42,724 nucleotides of DNA from Acidimicrobiales bacterium (GCA_022451505.1 JAKURX010000006.1:1-42724), one strand, 5' to 3'. Numbered from the stretch's first letter, positions 9,920 through 21,237 are shown. The notes: a model not told the origin generated them from the letters alone. Translations and numbers: made by a program.

Positions 9920-10645
9920 ATGACCAACCGACGGACCCGCCTGCTGGCGGCCCTGCTGTTCGCCCCACTGGGGCTGGTGGCCCTTGCCGGCCCGGCCTCG
10001 GCCTCGGGCGAAAGCGTCGGCGCCTGCATCGCCGAGAAGCTGGACCATCTGATCGAGGAGGCCCACGGTGACGTGGACCACGTGGTACACGAGCTCCACG
10101 ACGACCCGACAATCGGCGACAACCTCGAGAAGGAGTGCATCGAGGCACCCAGCCCGATCATCCCCGAACTGAACGAGATCATCTGGGGAGGTTCCGCCTT
10201 CCTGATCCTGTTCGTCATCATGGTCAAGAAGGGATTCCCGGCCGTAAAGGGGGCCATGGACGCCCGGGCTGAGAGGATCCGGAGCGACCTGGACGCCGCC
10301 GACCAGGCCCGGGCTGACGCCCAGGCCGTGCAGGCCGACTACGAGGCCCGCCTCGCCGACGCCAAGTCCGAGGCGGCCCGCCTCATTGACGAAGCCCGGG
10401 GTGCCGCCGACGAGTTGAAGGTCGACCTGGCAGCCCGCGCTGAGGCCGACATCGCCGAGATGCGCACCCGCGCCGCGGCCGACATCGAGTCGCAGAAGGC
10501 CCAGGCCATCGCTGACCTCCGGGCCGAGGTGGCCGGGATCGCCCTCGGTGCCGCCGAGCGGGTGGTCCAGTCCAGCCTCGACGCCGAGGTCCAGGGCCGA
10601 CTGATCGACGCCTACATCGACGAGGTGGCCAGCAGCGATGGCTGA
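9920..10645 (+). CDS. atpF: ATP synthase Fo subunit b with signal-peptide-like N-terminus
   Basis: A 241-residue stator subunit, longer than the usual 155-185. Residues 1-29 look like a secretion signal (two Arg, hydrophobic core LLAALLFAPLGLVALAG, then PASAS). Residues 30-85 form an unusual segment with Cys36, Cys73 and five His between 43 and 60. The normal b-type membrane helix is at about 88-102 (IWGGSAFLILFVIMV), followed by the long Ala/Glu/Arg-rich coiled coil (about 105-225) that reaches the F1 head. The N-terminal segment should lie outside the membrane. Overlap of 8 bases with atpH suggests coupled translation. The b and delta subunits are separate, unlike the fused form in mycobacteria. 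Confidence 0.9.
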   Translation: MTNRRTRLLAALLFAPLGLVALAGPASASGESVGACIAEKLDHLIEEAHGDVDHVVHELHDDPTIGDNLEKECIEAPSPIIPELNEIIWGGSAFLILFVIMVKKGFPAVKGAMDARAERIRSDLDAADQARADAQAVQADYEARLADAKSEAARLIDEARGAADELKVDLAARAEADIAEMRTRAAADIESQKAQAIADLRAEVAGIALGAAERVVQSSLDAEVQGRLIDAYIDEVASSDG

Positions 10646-11168
10646 CCACACGGTGGCCGGCTACGCCGAGGCACTGTTCGCCGTGGCTGTGGCGGAGGGT
10701 AACCCTGCCGCGGTCGAAGACGAGCTGTTCCGGTTCGCCCAGGCTCTCCGGTCCAACGACGAGCTCCGCTCGACCCTGGCCGATCAAGGTGTGCCGGTGT
10801 TCCGCCGCCAGCAGGTCGTGGAGGACCTGCTGGACGGGAAGGCCTCGGCTACCACGTCGGCCCTCGTCTCGATGGTGGTTGGTGCCGGTCACGCCGCCGA
10901 GCTCCCCGCCATCGTGGACGCCATGGTCCAGCTGGGAGCAGCGTCGCGCAACAAGGCGGTGGCCACCGTCCGCTCCGCGGTCGACCTGACTGTCGAGCAG
11001 AGAGATCGTCTGGCCGCCGCTATCAACACCCGCACCGGCCGCGAGGTCGAGGTCAAAGTGGTCATCGACCCGTCCGTGCTGGGCGGCGTGGTCACCGAGA
11101 TTGGTGACGACATCATCGACGGCAGCGTCCGACGCCGCCTCAACCAGCTCCGCGAGAGCTTTCGCTAG
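10638..11168 (+). CDS. atpH: ATP synthase F1 subunit delta
   Basis: A 176-residue protein linking the F1 head to the stator b subunits. The N-terminal helical domain starts VAGYAEALFAVAVAEG, as in other delta subunits. The C-terminal hallmark VKVVIDPSVLGGVVTEIGDDIIDGSVRRRL is clear (about residues 139-168). Size matches the standalone family. ATG 10638 lies inside the end of atpF; the two genes overlap by 8 bases in different frames. A 568-codon open frame on the opposite strand (10383-12089) is a compositional shadow of delta and alpha. Confidence 0.93.
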   Translation: MADHTVAGYAEALFAVAVAEGNPAAVEDELFRFAQALRSNDELRSTLADQGVPVFRRQQVVEDLLDGKASATTSALVSMVVGAGHAAELPAIVDAMVQLGAASRNKAVATVRSAVDLTVEQRDRLAAAINTRTGREVEVKVVIDPSVLGGVVTEIGDDIIDGSVRRRLNQLRESFR

Positions 11169-11198
11169 GCCACCGGCCAGAGACGAGAGAGACACGAC

Positions 11199-12818
11199 AT
11201 GTCCGAACTGACGATCAACACGGCGGACATCGCCGCCGCGATCCAGAAGAACCTCGACGGCTTTGAGCCCAGCCTGGAACAGACTCAGGTCGGGCGAGTG
11301 CTCGAGGTGGGCGACGGAATCGCTCGCGTGTCGGGCCTGCCCGACGCCGCTGTCAATGAGCTGCTCCAGTTCGAGAGCGGTACCTTCGGCCTCGCCCTGA
11401 ACCTCGACGAGGAGTCCATCGGTGCGGTAGTCCTCGGCGAGGTGGACGACATCGAGGAGGGCCAGACCGTCCGGGCCACCGGCGACATCCTGTCGCTGCC
11501 GGTGGGCGACGGTCTGCTGGGTCGCGTCGTCAACGCCCTCGGCGAGCCCATCGACGGCAAGGGCCCGCTGACCAACACTCAGCCCCGCCGCATGGAGATC
11601 CAGGCACCGGGGATCATGGGCCGTAAGCCCGTGCACGAGCCGATGCAGACCGGCATCAAGGCCATCGACTCGCTCATCCCCATCGGTCGTGGCCAGCGCG
11701 AGCTGATCATCGGCGATCGCAAAACCGGCAAGACGACGATCGCCATCGACACAATCATCAACCAGGCCGGCCAGGGCATGAAGTGCGTTTACGTGGCCAT
11801 CGGCCAGAAGGCGTCCACCGTGGCCCAAAACGTGGCCGTGCTGGAGGCCCACGGAGCCATGGAGTACACGGTCGTGGTGGTCGCCCCGGCCTCCGACCCG
11901 GCACCATTCAAGTACCTGGCGCCCTACGCCGGCTGCGCCATCGGCCAGCACTGGATGGACAACGGCGGCCACGCCCTGGCCATCTACGACGACCTGTCCA
12001 AGCAGGCCGAGGCCTACCGTCAGATGTCGCTCCTCTTGCGCCGCCCGCCGGGCCGTGAGGCCTACCCGGGCGACGTCTTCTACCTGCACAGCCGCCTGCT
12101 GGAGCGAGCCGCCAAGCTCAGCGACGACCTGGGTGCCGGTTCAATGACCGCCCTACCGGTCATCGAGACGAAGGCCGGCGACGTCTCGGCGTTCATCCCG
12201 ACCAACGTGATCTCGATCACCGACGGCCAGATCTTCCTGCAGGACGACCTGTTCAAGTCGGGCGTGCGTCCGGCCGTGGACGTCGGTATCTCGGTGTCTC
12301 GGGTTGGCTCGGCCGCCCAGGTCAAGGCCATGAAGACGGCCGTGGGCACGCTCAAGTCCGACCTCCAGCAGTTTCGGGAGCTGGAGTCGTTTGCTGCCTT
12401 CGGCTCCGACCTGGACGCGGTGTCCCAGGCTCAGCTGGACCGCGGTTACCGGCTGACCGAGCTCCTCAAGCAGGGCCTCAACTCGCCCCTGCTGGTCGAG
12501 GAGCAGGTCGTGTCCATCTGGGCCGGTACCCGGGGGCACCTCGACGGGGTGGACGTCAGCGACGTCGGCCGCTTCGAGGCCGACCTCTTGGACTGGTTCC
12601 AGACTCGTCACGCCGACGTGCTGGCCGGGATTCGGGAGACTGGAAAGATCGACGACGAGGACGCCTTCGAGGCGGCCATAGCGGCGTTCGCCGAGCAGTT
12701 CGATGGCTCGACGGCTTCCGCCGGCCCGACGCCCGACGCCGAGGTCACCGACACCGATTCCACCCTCGTGGATGCCGACACGACGCTTCCCGAAGAGGAC
12801 ATCTCGGAGACCAAGTGA
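11199..12818 (+). CDS. atpA: ATP synthase F1 subunit alpha
   Basis: A 539-residue regulatory nucleotide-binding subunit of the F1 hexamer. It shows the beta-barrel start [20 protein letters not shown], the P-loop [14 protein letters not shown] (about residues 169-180), [14 protein letters not shown], and the signature [17 protein letters not shown]. The family core ends near residue 505. An acidic, Thr-rich tail of about 35 residues follows ([20 protein letters not shown]) and is probably disordered. The start follows GAGAGAGA-type purines at 11179-11192. It is the fifth Fo/F1 structural cistron, with an 81-base gap before atpG. Confidence 0.97.
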   Translation: MSELTINTADIAAAIQKNLDGFEPSLEQTQVGRVLEVGDGIARVSGLPDAAVNELLQFESGTFGLALNLDEESIGAVVLGEVDDIEEGQTVRATGDILSLPVGDGLLGRVVNALGEPIDGKGPLTNTQPRRMEIQAPGIMGRKPVHEPMQTGIKAIDSLIPIGRGQRELIIGDRKTGKTTIAIDTIINQAGQGMKCVYVAIGQKASTVAQNVAVLEAHGAMEYTVVVVAPASDPAPFKYLAPYAGCAIGQHWMDNGGHALAIYDDLSKQAEAYRQMSLLLRRPPGREAYPGDVFYLHSRLLERAAKLSDDLGAGSMTALPVIETKAGDVSAFIPTNVISITDGQIFLQDDLFKSGVRPAVDVGISVSRVGSAAQVKAMKTAVGTLKSDLQQFRELESFAAFGSDLDAVSQAQLDRGYRLTELLKQGLNSPLLVEEQVVSIWAGTRGHLDGVDVSDVGRFEADLLDWFQTRHADVLAGIRETGKIDDEDAFEAAIAAFAEQFDGSTASAGPTPDAEVTDTDSTLVDADTTLPEEDISETK

Positions 12819-12899
12819 ACGCCGTGACCTATTCGCCGGGCCCCGTGGCCTCCCGCTCCGCCTCCGGCCGGCGCGCCCCCTCGACGAAGGGAGCGTGCC

Positions 12900-15292
<2,393 letters not shown>

Positions 15293-15300
15293 CGTTCGCC

Positions 15301-15699
15301 ATGACGTTCCAAGTCGAGCTGGTCTCCCCGGAGGCCATCTCCTACAGCGGTGAGGCCGAGATGGTCATCGCCCGGACGCTCGAGGGTGGCGACATCGCCT
15401 TTCAGCCCGGCCACGTTCCGTTCATCGGTGTGCTGGCCGTCTGGTCGGTCGACGTGGTCCGGCCCGACGGGAACCGGGACACCATCGCCGTGCACCAGGG
15501 CTTCGTCCAGGTGGCCGGTACCCGGGTGAGCATCCTGTCTGACGTCTCGGAGCCCTCTGCAGACATCGATGTGGACCGGGCCCGCGCGGCGAAGGGCAAC
15601 GCTGAGGCGGCGCTCACCACCGACCGGAACAACGCCGAGTCGGCCGGTGCGCTGGCCCGGGCTGAACTACGCCTCCGGGTGGCAGGCGCCGACGCCTGA
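15301..15699 (+). CDS. atpC: ATP synthase F1 subunit epsilon
   Basis: A 132-residue last cistron of the operon, binding gamma and the c-ring and able to restrain ATP hydrolysis. The N-terminal beta-sandwich begins MTFQVELVSPEAISYSGEA and includes DIAFQPGHVPFIGVL. VHQGFVQVAGTRVSILSDVS matches the family. The C-terminal helical part (about residues 90-132) is present. GC-rich inverted repeat follows its stop, shared with the convergent glpX gene. Confidence 0.93.
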   Translation: MTFQVELVSPEAISYSGEAEMVIARTLEGGDIAFQPGHVPFIGVLAVWSVDVVRPDGNRDTIAVHQGFVQVAGTRVSILSDVSEPSADIDVDRARAAKGNAEAALTTDRNNAESAGALARAELRLRVAGADA

Positions 15700-15735
15700 G
15701 CCGTCACTGACGGACCGCTGGTCGCCGTCGGCTCA
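15697..15735. terminator. Inverted repeat between atpC and glpX
   Basis: TGAGCCG (15697-15703) pairs with CGGCTCA (15729-15735). The outer three bases of the arms are the TGA stop codons of the two convergent genes. A smaller hairpin CCGTC-ACT-GACGG (15701-15713) competes. No T tract. Confidence 0.35.
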
Positions 15736-16722
15736 GTAGACGGGCGAGAACTCCTCGAGCTTGTCCAGCACATGGTGCGCCTCGATCATGCGCACGGTAC
15801 GTGACTTGGACCGCATGACCAGCGACTGGGTGTGGGCCTTGCCCGAGGTGTAGTGCACGCCCTTGACCAGGTCGCCGTCGGTGATGCCGGTGGCCGAGAA
15901 GAAGCAGTTGTCCCCAGCCACCAGATCGTCGGTAGCCAGCACCTGGTCTAGGTCATAGCCGGCCTCCAGGGCGGCGGTGCGCTCAGCCTCGTTGCGGGGC
16001 CACAGGCGTCCCTGGATGGCCCCACCCATGCACTTCAGGGCGGCGGCCGAGATGACGCCCTCCGGCGTGCCACCGATGCCGAACAGCACGTCGGCCCCGG
16101 AGTCCTGCCAGGCGGTCGAGATGGCGCCGGCCACGTCACCGTCTGGAATGAGCCGGATGCGGGCCCCGGAGGCCCGGACCTCGTTGATGAGCTCAGCGTG
16201 GCGGTCCCGGTCCAGGATTACCGCCGTCAGGTCCCGAACGTCTTCCTGCTTGGCCTCGGCGATCCGGCGCAGGTTTTCGGTCGCTGACTCCGCGATGTCG
16301 ATCACTTCGGCACACTCTGGCCCGACGGCGATCTTCTCCATGTAGACGCACGGCCCCGGGTCGAACATGGTGTCGCGGTCGCTCACCGCGATGACGGCGA
16401 TGGCGTTGGCCCGACCAAGCGAGGTCAGCGTGGTTCCGTCGATGGGATCCACGGCGATGTCGGCGGCCGGCGGTTGGCCATTGCCGATCCGCTCGCCGTT
16501 GAAGAGCATTGGCGCCTCGTCCTTTTCACCCTCACCGATGATGACGATGCCGTCCATGGCCACGGTGTCCAGCACGTGGCGCATGGCGTCCACGGCGGCT
16601 CCGTCGGCCCCCTCCTTGTCGCCCCGGCCCATCCACCGGGAGGCGGCCAGCGCGGCCGCCTCGGTGACCCGACAGAGGTCGAGAGCGAGGTTGCGGTCGG
16701 GTACCTGAGCGTCGACAGTCAT
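15733..16722 (-). CDS. glpX: Class II fructose-1,6-bisphosphatase
   Basis: A 329-residue enzyme hydrolysing fructose-1,6-bisphosphate to fructose-6-phosphate, a key gluconeogenic step. The metal-binding motif [19 protein letters not shown] is that of the lithium-sensitive phosphatase superfamily. [28 protein letters not shown] and [16 protein letters not shown] are GlpX hallmarks. GlpX is the main FBPase in actinobacteria such as M. tuberculosis. The gene stands alone, convergent with the atp operon. TAGGTT ends 8 bases before ATG 16722, so the transcript is probably leaderless. Confidence 0.95.
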   Translation of the reverse strand: MTVDAQVPDRNLALDLCRVTEAAALAASRWMGRGDKEGADGAAVDAMRHVLDTVAMDGIVIIGEGEKDEAPMLFNGERIGNGQPPAADIAVDPIDGTTLTSLGRANAIAVIAVSDRDTMFDPGPCVYMEKIAVGPECAEVIDIAESATENLRRIAEAKQEDVRDLTAVILDRDRHAELINEVRASGARIRLIPDGDVAGAISTAWQDSGADVLFGIGGTPEGVISAAALKCMGGAIQGRLWPRNEAERTAALEAGYDLDQVLATDDLVAGDNCFFSATGITDGDLVKGVHYTSGKAHTQSLVMRSKSRTVRMIEAHHVLDKLEEFSPVY

Positions 16723-16730
16723 GGGGAGTG

Positions 16731-16736
16731 AACCTA
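16731..16736 (-). promoter_or_regulatory. -10 element of glpX
   Basis: TAGGTT on the minus strand, 8 bases before ATG 16722. Confidence 0.6.
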
Positions 16737-16801
16737 GCCCCGTGGCGCAGCAGTGGCGTCCCCGAATCCGGTGGTCCGGTGTCCGGCCTCCGGGTGGCAG
16801 G

Positions 16802-17599
16802 ATGACCGCCGTGGCGTGGTGCTTCCAGTGCGGGATCCAGTACTCACCGGGGGTCGAGGACTGCGTGGAGTGTGGGTTGGCCCTGGTGGACGAGGCCCCG
16901 GTGGAGGCCGCCGAAGTGGGGAGCAGTGATGAGGACCAGCTGGCCTACGAGCTCCACGAGTGGGCAGGGGAGAGCCGTCGGATCCTGGACCAGGTCTTGA
17001 CCGCCGACGGCATCGCCCATGCCTGGCAGGGGGCAACGCTGGTTGTGCGGGCCGACGACGAGGAAGCCGTAGACCGGGCGGTGGTCGAAGCGGACGAAAC
17101 CGGCGGTCCGGCACTAGACCCCGAGGCCGAGAAGCTGGCCTACGAGGTGGGCGGCTGGGCAGCTGATGAGCAGTCGGCGTTCAGCGAGCTGCTGGTCCGC
17201 CTGGGCGTCCCCCACGAGTTCGACGAGGTGGGCGACCTGGTGGTGCAGGCCGACGACGAAGAGGCGGTGGAATCGGCGCTGGATGCCTTCCAGGGTGGGT
17301 CCGACGAGCGTCCCGAGCTGGAAGGCCTGGGCGCCAATGGCCTGCTCAGTGACCTGTTCGTGGCCTGCGACCGGTTGCGGCGCGATGCCCGGGATCTAGC
17401 CGGTATCGATCGCTTGATAGAGCTCTCCCCGGTCCTGGTCGGCCACCGACCACCGTTTGGGATTGATGGGCAGCTTTGGAACGCCCTCGGCGGCCAAACC
17501 GCTGAGCTGGTGAACCTTCTGGGCCGGGGTGACGCCGACCCGGAGGAGGTGTCGGGCCTAGCTGCCGGCCTGGCCGGGGTGCTCCGCCAGCTGACCTGA
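16802..17599 (+). CDS. Zinc-ribbon protein with a duplicated DUF2007-like domain
   Basis: A 265-residue protein of unknown function. The N-terminus has a short zinc ribbon, CFQCG then CVECG (about residues 7-25). Two related domains follow. The first runs from [20 protein letters not shown] to [13 protein letters not shown], and the second from [20 protein letters not shown] to [13 protein letters not shown]. They share the pattern LAYE(L/V)..WA, hydrophobic helix, VV(R/Q)ADDEEAV, resembling the small alpha/beta fold of DUF2007 proteins, which is often placed in signalling. The C-terminal 80 residues look helical. Start is uncertain: GTG 16811 would be leaderless behind CAGGAT, while ATG 16802 overlaps that hexamer. 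It appears cytoplasmic. Confidence 0.7.
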   Translation: MTAVAWCFQCGIQYSPGVEDCVECGLALVDEAPVEAAEVGSSDEDQLAYELHEWAGESRRILDQVLTADGIAHAWQGATLVVRADDEEAVDRAVVEADETGGPALDPEAEKLAYEVGGWAADEQSAFSELLVRLGVPHEFDEVGDLVVQADDEEAVESALDAFQGGSDERPELEGLGANGLLSDLFVACDRLRRDARDLAGIDRLIELSPVLVGHRPPFGIDGQLWNALGGQTAELVNLLGRGDADPEEVSGLAAGLAGVLRQLT

Positions 17600-17601
17600 G
17601 G

Positions 17602-17616
17602 CCCCGCCTTGCGGGG
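17602..17616 (+). terminator. Hairpin after the zinc-ribbon gene
   Basis: CCCCGC-CTT-GCGGGG, directly after the stop at 17599. It has no T tract. It also precedes the next gene by about 70 bases and might act on it instead. Confidence 0.35.
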
Positions 17617-17683
17617 ATGCCTGGCACCGGGGGAGGCTCAGCGCTCGGTCGGGAACCTCCCGGCGGAGGAGGAAGGAGAGGCC

Positions 17684-17971
17684 GTGCGTTTCATCCAGAT
17701 CATCGAGTCCGAGGGGGACGTGGCCGAGGAACTGGCTGGCGTGCAGGGCTACGCGGAGCAGGCAGCCGGCGACGAGACCGTGAAGGTCGAGCGGGTCACC
17801 ATCTGCGGTGACCGGGACCGCCCAGGGACCGTCATCATGATCGCCGAGTTCGCCTCGGCCGATGCCGCCAAGCAGAACGACGAGCACGAGATCACCCAGG
17901 AGGGGGCGGCCAACGCCCCCGACGGCACCACCTATCGGAATCTGGACGTCCACGGCGTCGTCGAGATGTGA
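17684..17971 (+). CDS. Conserved hypothetical protein, dimeric alpha/beta-barrel-like
   Basis: A 95-residue protein, [19 protein letters not shown] onward. It alternates beta-like (VRFIQIIES, TVKVERVTICGDRD, TVIMIAEFAS) and helical segments, ending GTTYRNLDVHGVVEM. That pattern is close to small ferredoxin-like dimeric barrel proteins such as monooxygenase-like ABM domains, but no catalytic motif is visible and I do not assign a function. GTG 17684 is preceded by a long purine site GGAGGAGGAAGGAGAG, one of the strongest ribosome sites in the window, suggesting high expression. A longer in-frame start at 17609 would begin within the preceding hairpin and is rejected. Confidence 0.65.
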   Translation: MRFIQIIESEGDVAEELAGVQGYAEQAAGDETVKVERVTICGDRDRPGTVIMIAEFASADAAKQNDEHEITQEGAANAPDGTTYRNLDVHGVVEM

Positions 17972-17976
17972 GCCGC

Positions 17977-17995
17977 GGGCCGCCGATGGCGGCCC
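17977..17995. terminator. Strong hairpin between convergent genes
   Basis: GGGCCGCC-GAT-GGCGGCCC: a perfect 8-bp stem with a 3-base loop, 5 bases after the stop of the small protein and 12 bases before the desaturase stop. It is symmetrical and could end both transcripts. Confidence 0.5.
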
Positions 17996-18007
17996 CAACG
18001 ACCAGCC

Positions 18008-18997
18008 TCAGCCGGCCCGCAGCGCCCGCCAGAGCGACCGATACGAAGGCCACTCCAGGTCGCCCACATAGCCGTCGGCGACTAGCGCAGCGTGCAAGCG
18101 GGGCAGGTTGCGGTACGGCACCGTCATGTCGGCGTGGTGAGCCAGGTGGTAGCCCACCCCAAAAGGCACCATGACCAGCTTGGCCGGAAGGGTCTGTCGA
18201 ACGTGGTGGGTGGTGGACCGCCGGTCCGGTGAACGCGTCATACCTCCGTGCTCGGCGATGGCTCGAATCCGGTTCAGCCCCTGATACAGGGTGGCCCACG
18301 GCAGCACCCACAGCAGCGGGTACAGCCACGGATAGCCCGAGATCCAGAAGGCGCCGAACACCAGGGCCTGCCCGGCCAGGAACCGATAGGTGAGGCGTCG
18401 ATGCCGGATCTCGCCGAGGCGCTGGAAGCGGGGCCGCACGATTCGAAGGGCCGACACGCCCAGCAGGTCCCGTCGGTGCTTGCGGCGCATCGAGGCGGCG
18501 CTGATCGGGTACTGCGAGTAGAGCAGGAAGTCGGGTTCCTTCGGTCCGAACTCATCCCGGTGGTGGTTGATGTGGCCGATCCGGTAGCCGTGGCCGCCCG
18601 TTCCGAAGGTCAGCCAGCCGATCAGGTTGATACCGACCAGGTCGTTGACCCGTCGATTGGAAAACAGCACCCGGTGCGCCGCCTCGTGGTGGAGGATGAA
18701 CAGCCGGTTCTGGGCTGCTGGCATAAGCAGGAAGGCCACAACCCAGCCGACTGGGTGGGAGGTGGCCACAGCGGCGGCCACCACGGCAACCGGGAAGAGG
18801 ACAGCGCCGGCCACCGTCAGGGCATTGTGTCCGTCGGGGATCCTCCGCAGCGACTCACGGAAGTTGCCCTTCGGGCGCCCGTCGGGGTGGAACCGCTCGC
18901 TGCCGGCGAAGGCCGGTGGCGAGGGGGTCATGCCGCCGGTCATCGAGGCGATCAGCGCGGCGTGTCGAGGTGCGTCGTCCGGAGAGCGGGACTCCAT
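18008..18997 (-). CDS. Membrane fatty acid desaturase/hydroxylase-family protein
   Basis: A 329-residue membrane di-iron enzyme of the fatty acid desaturase superfamily. The three histidine boxes are present: HHEAAH, then HINHH, then HLAHH near the C-terminus (GYHLAHHADMTVPYRNLPRLH), with an extra EHGG before the third. Hydrophobic segments flank them (VAGAVLFPVAVVAAAVA, VGWVVAFLLMPA, FLAGQALVFGAFW, LYPLLWVLPWA). Substrate could be an acyl lipid or a carotenoid/sphingolipid-type chain; the sequence does not decide. Single gene. TATCCT ends 6 bases before ATG 18997. Confidence 0.85.
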   Translation of the reverse strand: MESRSPDDAPRHAALIASMTGGMTPSPPAFAGSERFHPDGRPKGNFRESLRRIPDGHNALTVAGAVLFPVAVVAAAVATSHPVGWVVAFLLMPAAQNRLFILHHEAAHRVLFSNRRVNDLVGINLIGWLTFGTGGHGYRIGHINHHRDEFGPKEPDFLLYSQYPISAASMRRKHRRDLLGVSALRIVRPRFQRLGEIRHRRLTYRFLAGQALVFGAFWISGYPWLYPLLWVLPWATLYQGLNRIRAIAEHGGMTRSPDRRSTTHHVRQTLPAKLVMVPFGVGYHLAHHADMTVPYRNLPRLHAALVADGYVGDLEWPSYRSLWRALRAG

Positions 18998-19003
18998 GTG
19001 GGG

Positions 19004-19009
19004 AGGATA
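19004..19009 (-). promoter_or_regulatory. -10 element of the desaturase gene
   Basis: TATCCT on the minus strand, 6 bases before ATG 18997. Confidence 0.6.
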
Positions 19010-19062
19010 CCGACGGTCGGTTCCCCGGCCCCGATCGGACCGGTCAATCGGACGGCCGGGGC

Positions 19063-19068
19063 TACCCT
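19063..19068 (+). promoter_or_regulatory. -10 element of the hydrolase gene
   Basis: TACCCT, 6 bases before ATG 19075. It defines the start against a longer open frame upstream. Confidence 0.6.
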
Positions 19069-19074
19069 CCGACG

Positions 19075-19647
19075 ATGCCCACCACGCCGGCCGTTTCCGG
19101 CCTGTTCCTCACCCCCGGGGCGGGTAGCGACCGCGACCATCCGAGCCTGGTGGCCCTTGAGGAACGTCTGGCCCCCCTGCCGGTGGAGCGCATGGACTTC
19201 CCGTACCGGAAGGCAGGAAAGCCGTTCCCCGACCGGGCTCCGATACTGGTCGGGGCGGTGCACGACGGCGTGGCCGCTATGGCGACCGACCGGGGGATCG
19301 ACCCGGCGAGGCTGGTGCTGGGCGGTCGCAGTATGGGGGGCCGGATGTGCTCGCTGGCCGTGGCCGACGGGCTCCCAGCGGCCGGCCTGGTACTGGTCGG
19401 CTATCCGCTGCACCCTCCGAAGAAGCCCGAGAACCTTCGGGTCGACCACTTCGGCGACCTCGACGTGCCGTGCCTGTTCGTGTCTGGCGACCGCGACGAG
19501 TTCGGGTCGCCCGCCGAGTTCGACGCCCACCTGTCGGCCATCCCCGGCCCGGTCACTGTGGTCCGGTTAGTGGGTAAGCGACACGACCTGAAGGGAGTGG
19601 AGGACCAGGTGTGCGACGCCGTCCAAGAGTGGCTAGTCAGCCTCTAG
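19075..19647 (+). CDS. Alpha/beta hydrolase (KANL3/Tex30-like, dienelactone hydrolase fold)
   Basis: A 190-residue compact alpha/beta hydrolase. The oxyanion segment LTPGAGSDRDH comes first, the nucleophile elbow GGRSMGGRM holds Ser, the acid is in SGDRDEFG, and the final catalytic His is in GKRHDLKG. This order and the short length match the KANL3/Tex30 group of bacterial hydrolases, whose substrates are unknown. The start ATG is fixed by TACCCT 6 bases upstream. Its TAG stop overlaps the stop of the convergent transporter gene within CTAG, so the two transcripts must read into each other. Confidence 0.82.
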   Translation: MPTTPAVSGLFLTPGAGSDRDHPSLVALEERLAPLPVERMDFPYRKAGKPFPDRAPILVGAVHDGVAAMATDRGIDPARLVLGGRSMGGRMCSLAVADGLPAAGLVLVGYPLHPPKKPENLRVDHFGDLDVPCLFVSGDRDEFGSPAEFDAHLSAIPGPVTVVRLVGKRHDLKGVEDQVCDAVQEWLVSL

Positions 19648-21149
19648 ACGGGAACGTCGCCGGGGTTGAGGTCCTCCAACTCCACCCGGGCCGTCTCTGG
19701 GAACCAGCGCAGTACCAGCACGGCAGCCAACACAGGCCCGACGGCGACCACGAGGAAGGCCGGGCCGTACGAACCGAACCGGTCGGCCAGCACGCCAACG
19801 ACCAACAGCCCGGTGGCGCTACCGGCCACCCCGAGGGTGACGATCAGGCCGTTGGCCCGGGCCCGGTTTTGGGTCGAGAACAGCTCCGGTCCATAGACGC
19901 CTAGGGCCACGGTCAGTGAGCCCAGGACCGTGCCTACCACTGATGAGGCCCACATAGCGGCTCCCGTGGCGTGGTAGCCGACTACCACGAACACCGTGCC
20001 GCCCAACAGGCCGAGGGCCCCCACACCCCGTCGGCCACGGGTGTCGGCCCACCGGCCAGCCAGGAAGATCCCGATGCCGGCCGGGGTGGTGGTCACCAGC
20101 GTGAACAGGGTGATCCCGGCCGCCGAGTAGCCCCGGTGGTCCTTCAAGAAGTCGTTCTGGAACTGACTGGCCGGGGCGGCGAATACCAGCAGGAGAAACG
20201 AGGCGACGGCCAACAGGAGCAACCGGTAGCCCTCGACCTTCCGGCGGCCCTCGACGTTTCGGTCGAGGACCGCTTGCTCGGACCCGATGTTGGCGGTGTA
20301 ACGGAGCGACTCGGGGAGCCGACGGCCCACGGCTACCAGGCCGGGGATGGCCACCACGGGGACTAGGTAGACGGCTCGCCAGCCCCGAGGGTCAAGGTCG
20401 GCTACCGGCAGGACCCACACGGCCATCCCCGCCCCGAGCGCCGCGCAAAGGGCCAGGATGCTGACCCCGTAGGCCCGGGAGCCCCGAGGGAGCTCCTCGG
20501 CGGCGAACACTCCGATCAGGATGCCCACACCCATGGTCAGGCCCCGAGCCACCAACTGGGTGCCGCCGAGGAACCAAAGGCCCGGGGACAGCGCCCCCAG
20601 CGCCGTGGTGACTACGGCGGCCAGCGCGGTGGCCACCAGGAGGCGACGTCGGCCACGACGGTCGGCCAGGGCCACCACGCCGAGGGCGACCACGATGCCG
20701 AGGCGCACTACGGCCAGCGTTACGCCCTGGGCGGTGTCGCCCCGCCCGAACTCGTCGGAGGCGAAGGTGATGGTCTGGGTGATGACGGTACCCAGGTAGC
20801 CGTCGACCACCTGGACGCAGGCCAGCAGACACAGGACTCGGGTGGCCCGAGCGTCGAGCCGGTCGGGTGGTGCCCACCACGGCACCCGGCGGGCCCGCAC
20901 CGCCCATCGGAGGGGGAGGGCGAACAGGGGCCGCCACACCGCGACGGCTGCCCGGTAGGCGATGGTCTCCACTACCCGATGGGTTCCGGCTTTACCCCCG
21001 TCGACCTGGAGGGTCCGCTCCCAGGAGTGGAACGGTCCGTGGTCCAGAGTGAACCGGTCCCTGTCGACCACCACCTCGCCGACTAGGTCGTCGCGGGGAC
21101 GCCTCAGCTCAGCCAGGCCGCGATCGTCCACCTCGTGGGATACAACCAC
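19644..21149 (-). CDS. MFS transporter with a soluble N-terminal extension
   Basis: A roughly 501-residue transporter. The membrane part begins around residue 93 (ATRVLCLLACVQVVDGYLGT) and has about twelve hydrophobic helices. The MFS loop motif appears as LADRRGRRRLL after helix 2, and its counterpart AGRWADTRGRRGVG in the second half. The first 90 residues are soluble (DDRGLAELRRPRDDLVGEVV through WWAPPDRLDARA) and could be a small cytoplasmic domain. Substrate unknown. Start is uncertain; GTG 21149 is the first plausible in-frame start after the divergent murA promoter. A longer frame reaching 21497 would run antisense through murA and is rejected. Confidence 0.8.
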   Translation of the reverse strand: MVVSHEVDDRGLAELRRPRDDLVGEVVVDRDRFTLDHGPFHSWERTLQVDGGKAGTHRVVETIAYRAAVAVWRPLFALPLRWAVRARRVPWWAPPDRLDARATRVLCLLACVQVVDGYLGTVITQTITFASDEFGRGDTAQGVTLAVVRLGIVVALGVVALADRRGRRRLLVATALAAVVTTALGALSPGLWFLGGTQLVARGLTMGVGILIGVFAAEELPRGSRAYGVSILALCAALGAGMAVWVLPVADLDPRGWRAVYLVPVVAIPGLVAVGRRLPESLRYTANIGSEQAVLDRNVEGRRKVEGYRLLLLAVASFLLLVFAAPASQFQNDFLKDHRGYSAAGITLFTLVTTTPAGIGIFLAGRWADTRGRRGVGALGLLGGTVFVVVGYHATGAAMWASSVVGTVLGSLTVALGVYGPELFSTQNRARANGLIVTLGVAGSATGLLVVGVLADRFGSYGPAFLVVAVGPVLAAVLVLRWFPETARVELEDLNPGDVPV

Positions 21150-21225
21150 TGAAGTGGTGCGGTGGCGATCGCCATCGGGCGAGCTGGTGGTGATGGGCTG
21201 CCCTCCGGTGCGCTCGACTGCCCAC

Positions 21226-21231
21226 CATACT
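21226..21231 (+). promoter_or_regulatory. -10 element of murA
   Basis: CATACT, 6 bases before ATG 21238, with no ribosome-binding site. Confidence 0.5.
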
Positions 21232-21237
21232 GAGGGG

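Noticed and set aside
10383-12089. 568-codon open frame on the minus strand
   Set aside because: Antisense to atpH and atpA; a product of high GC and strong third-position bias.
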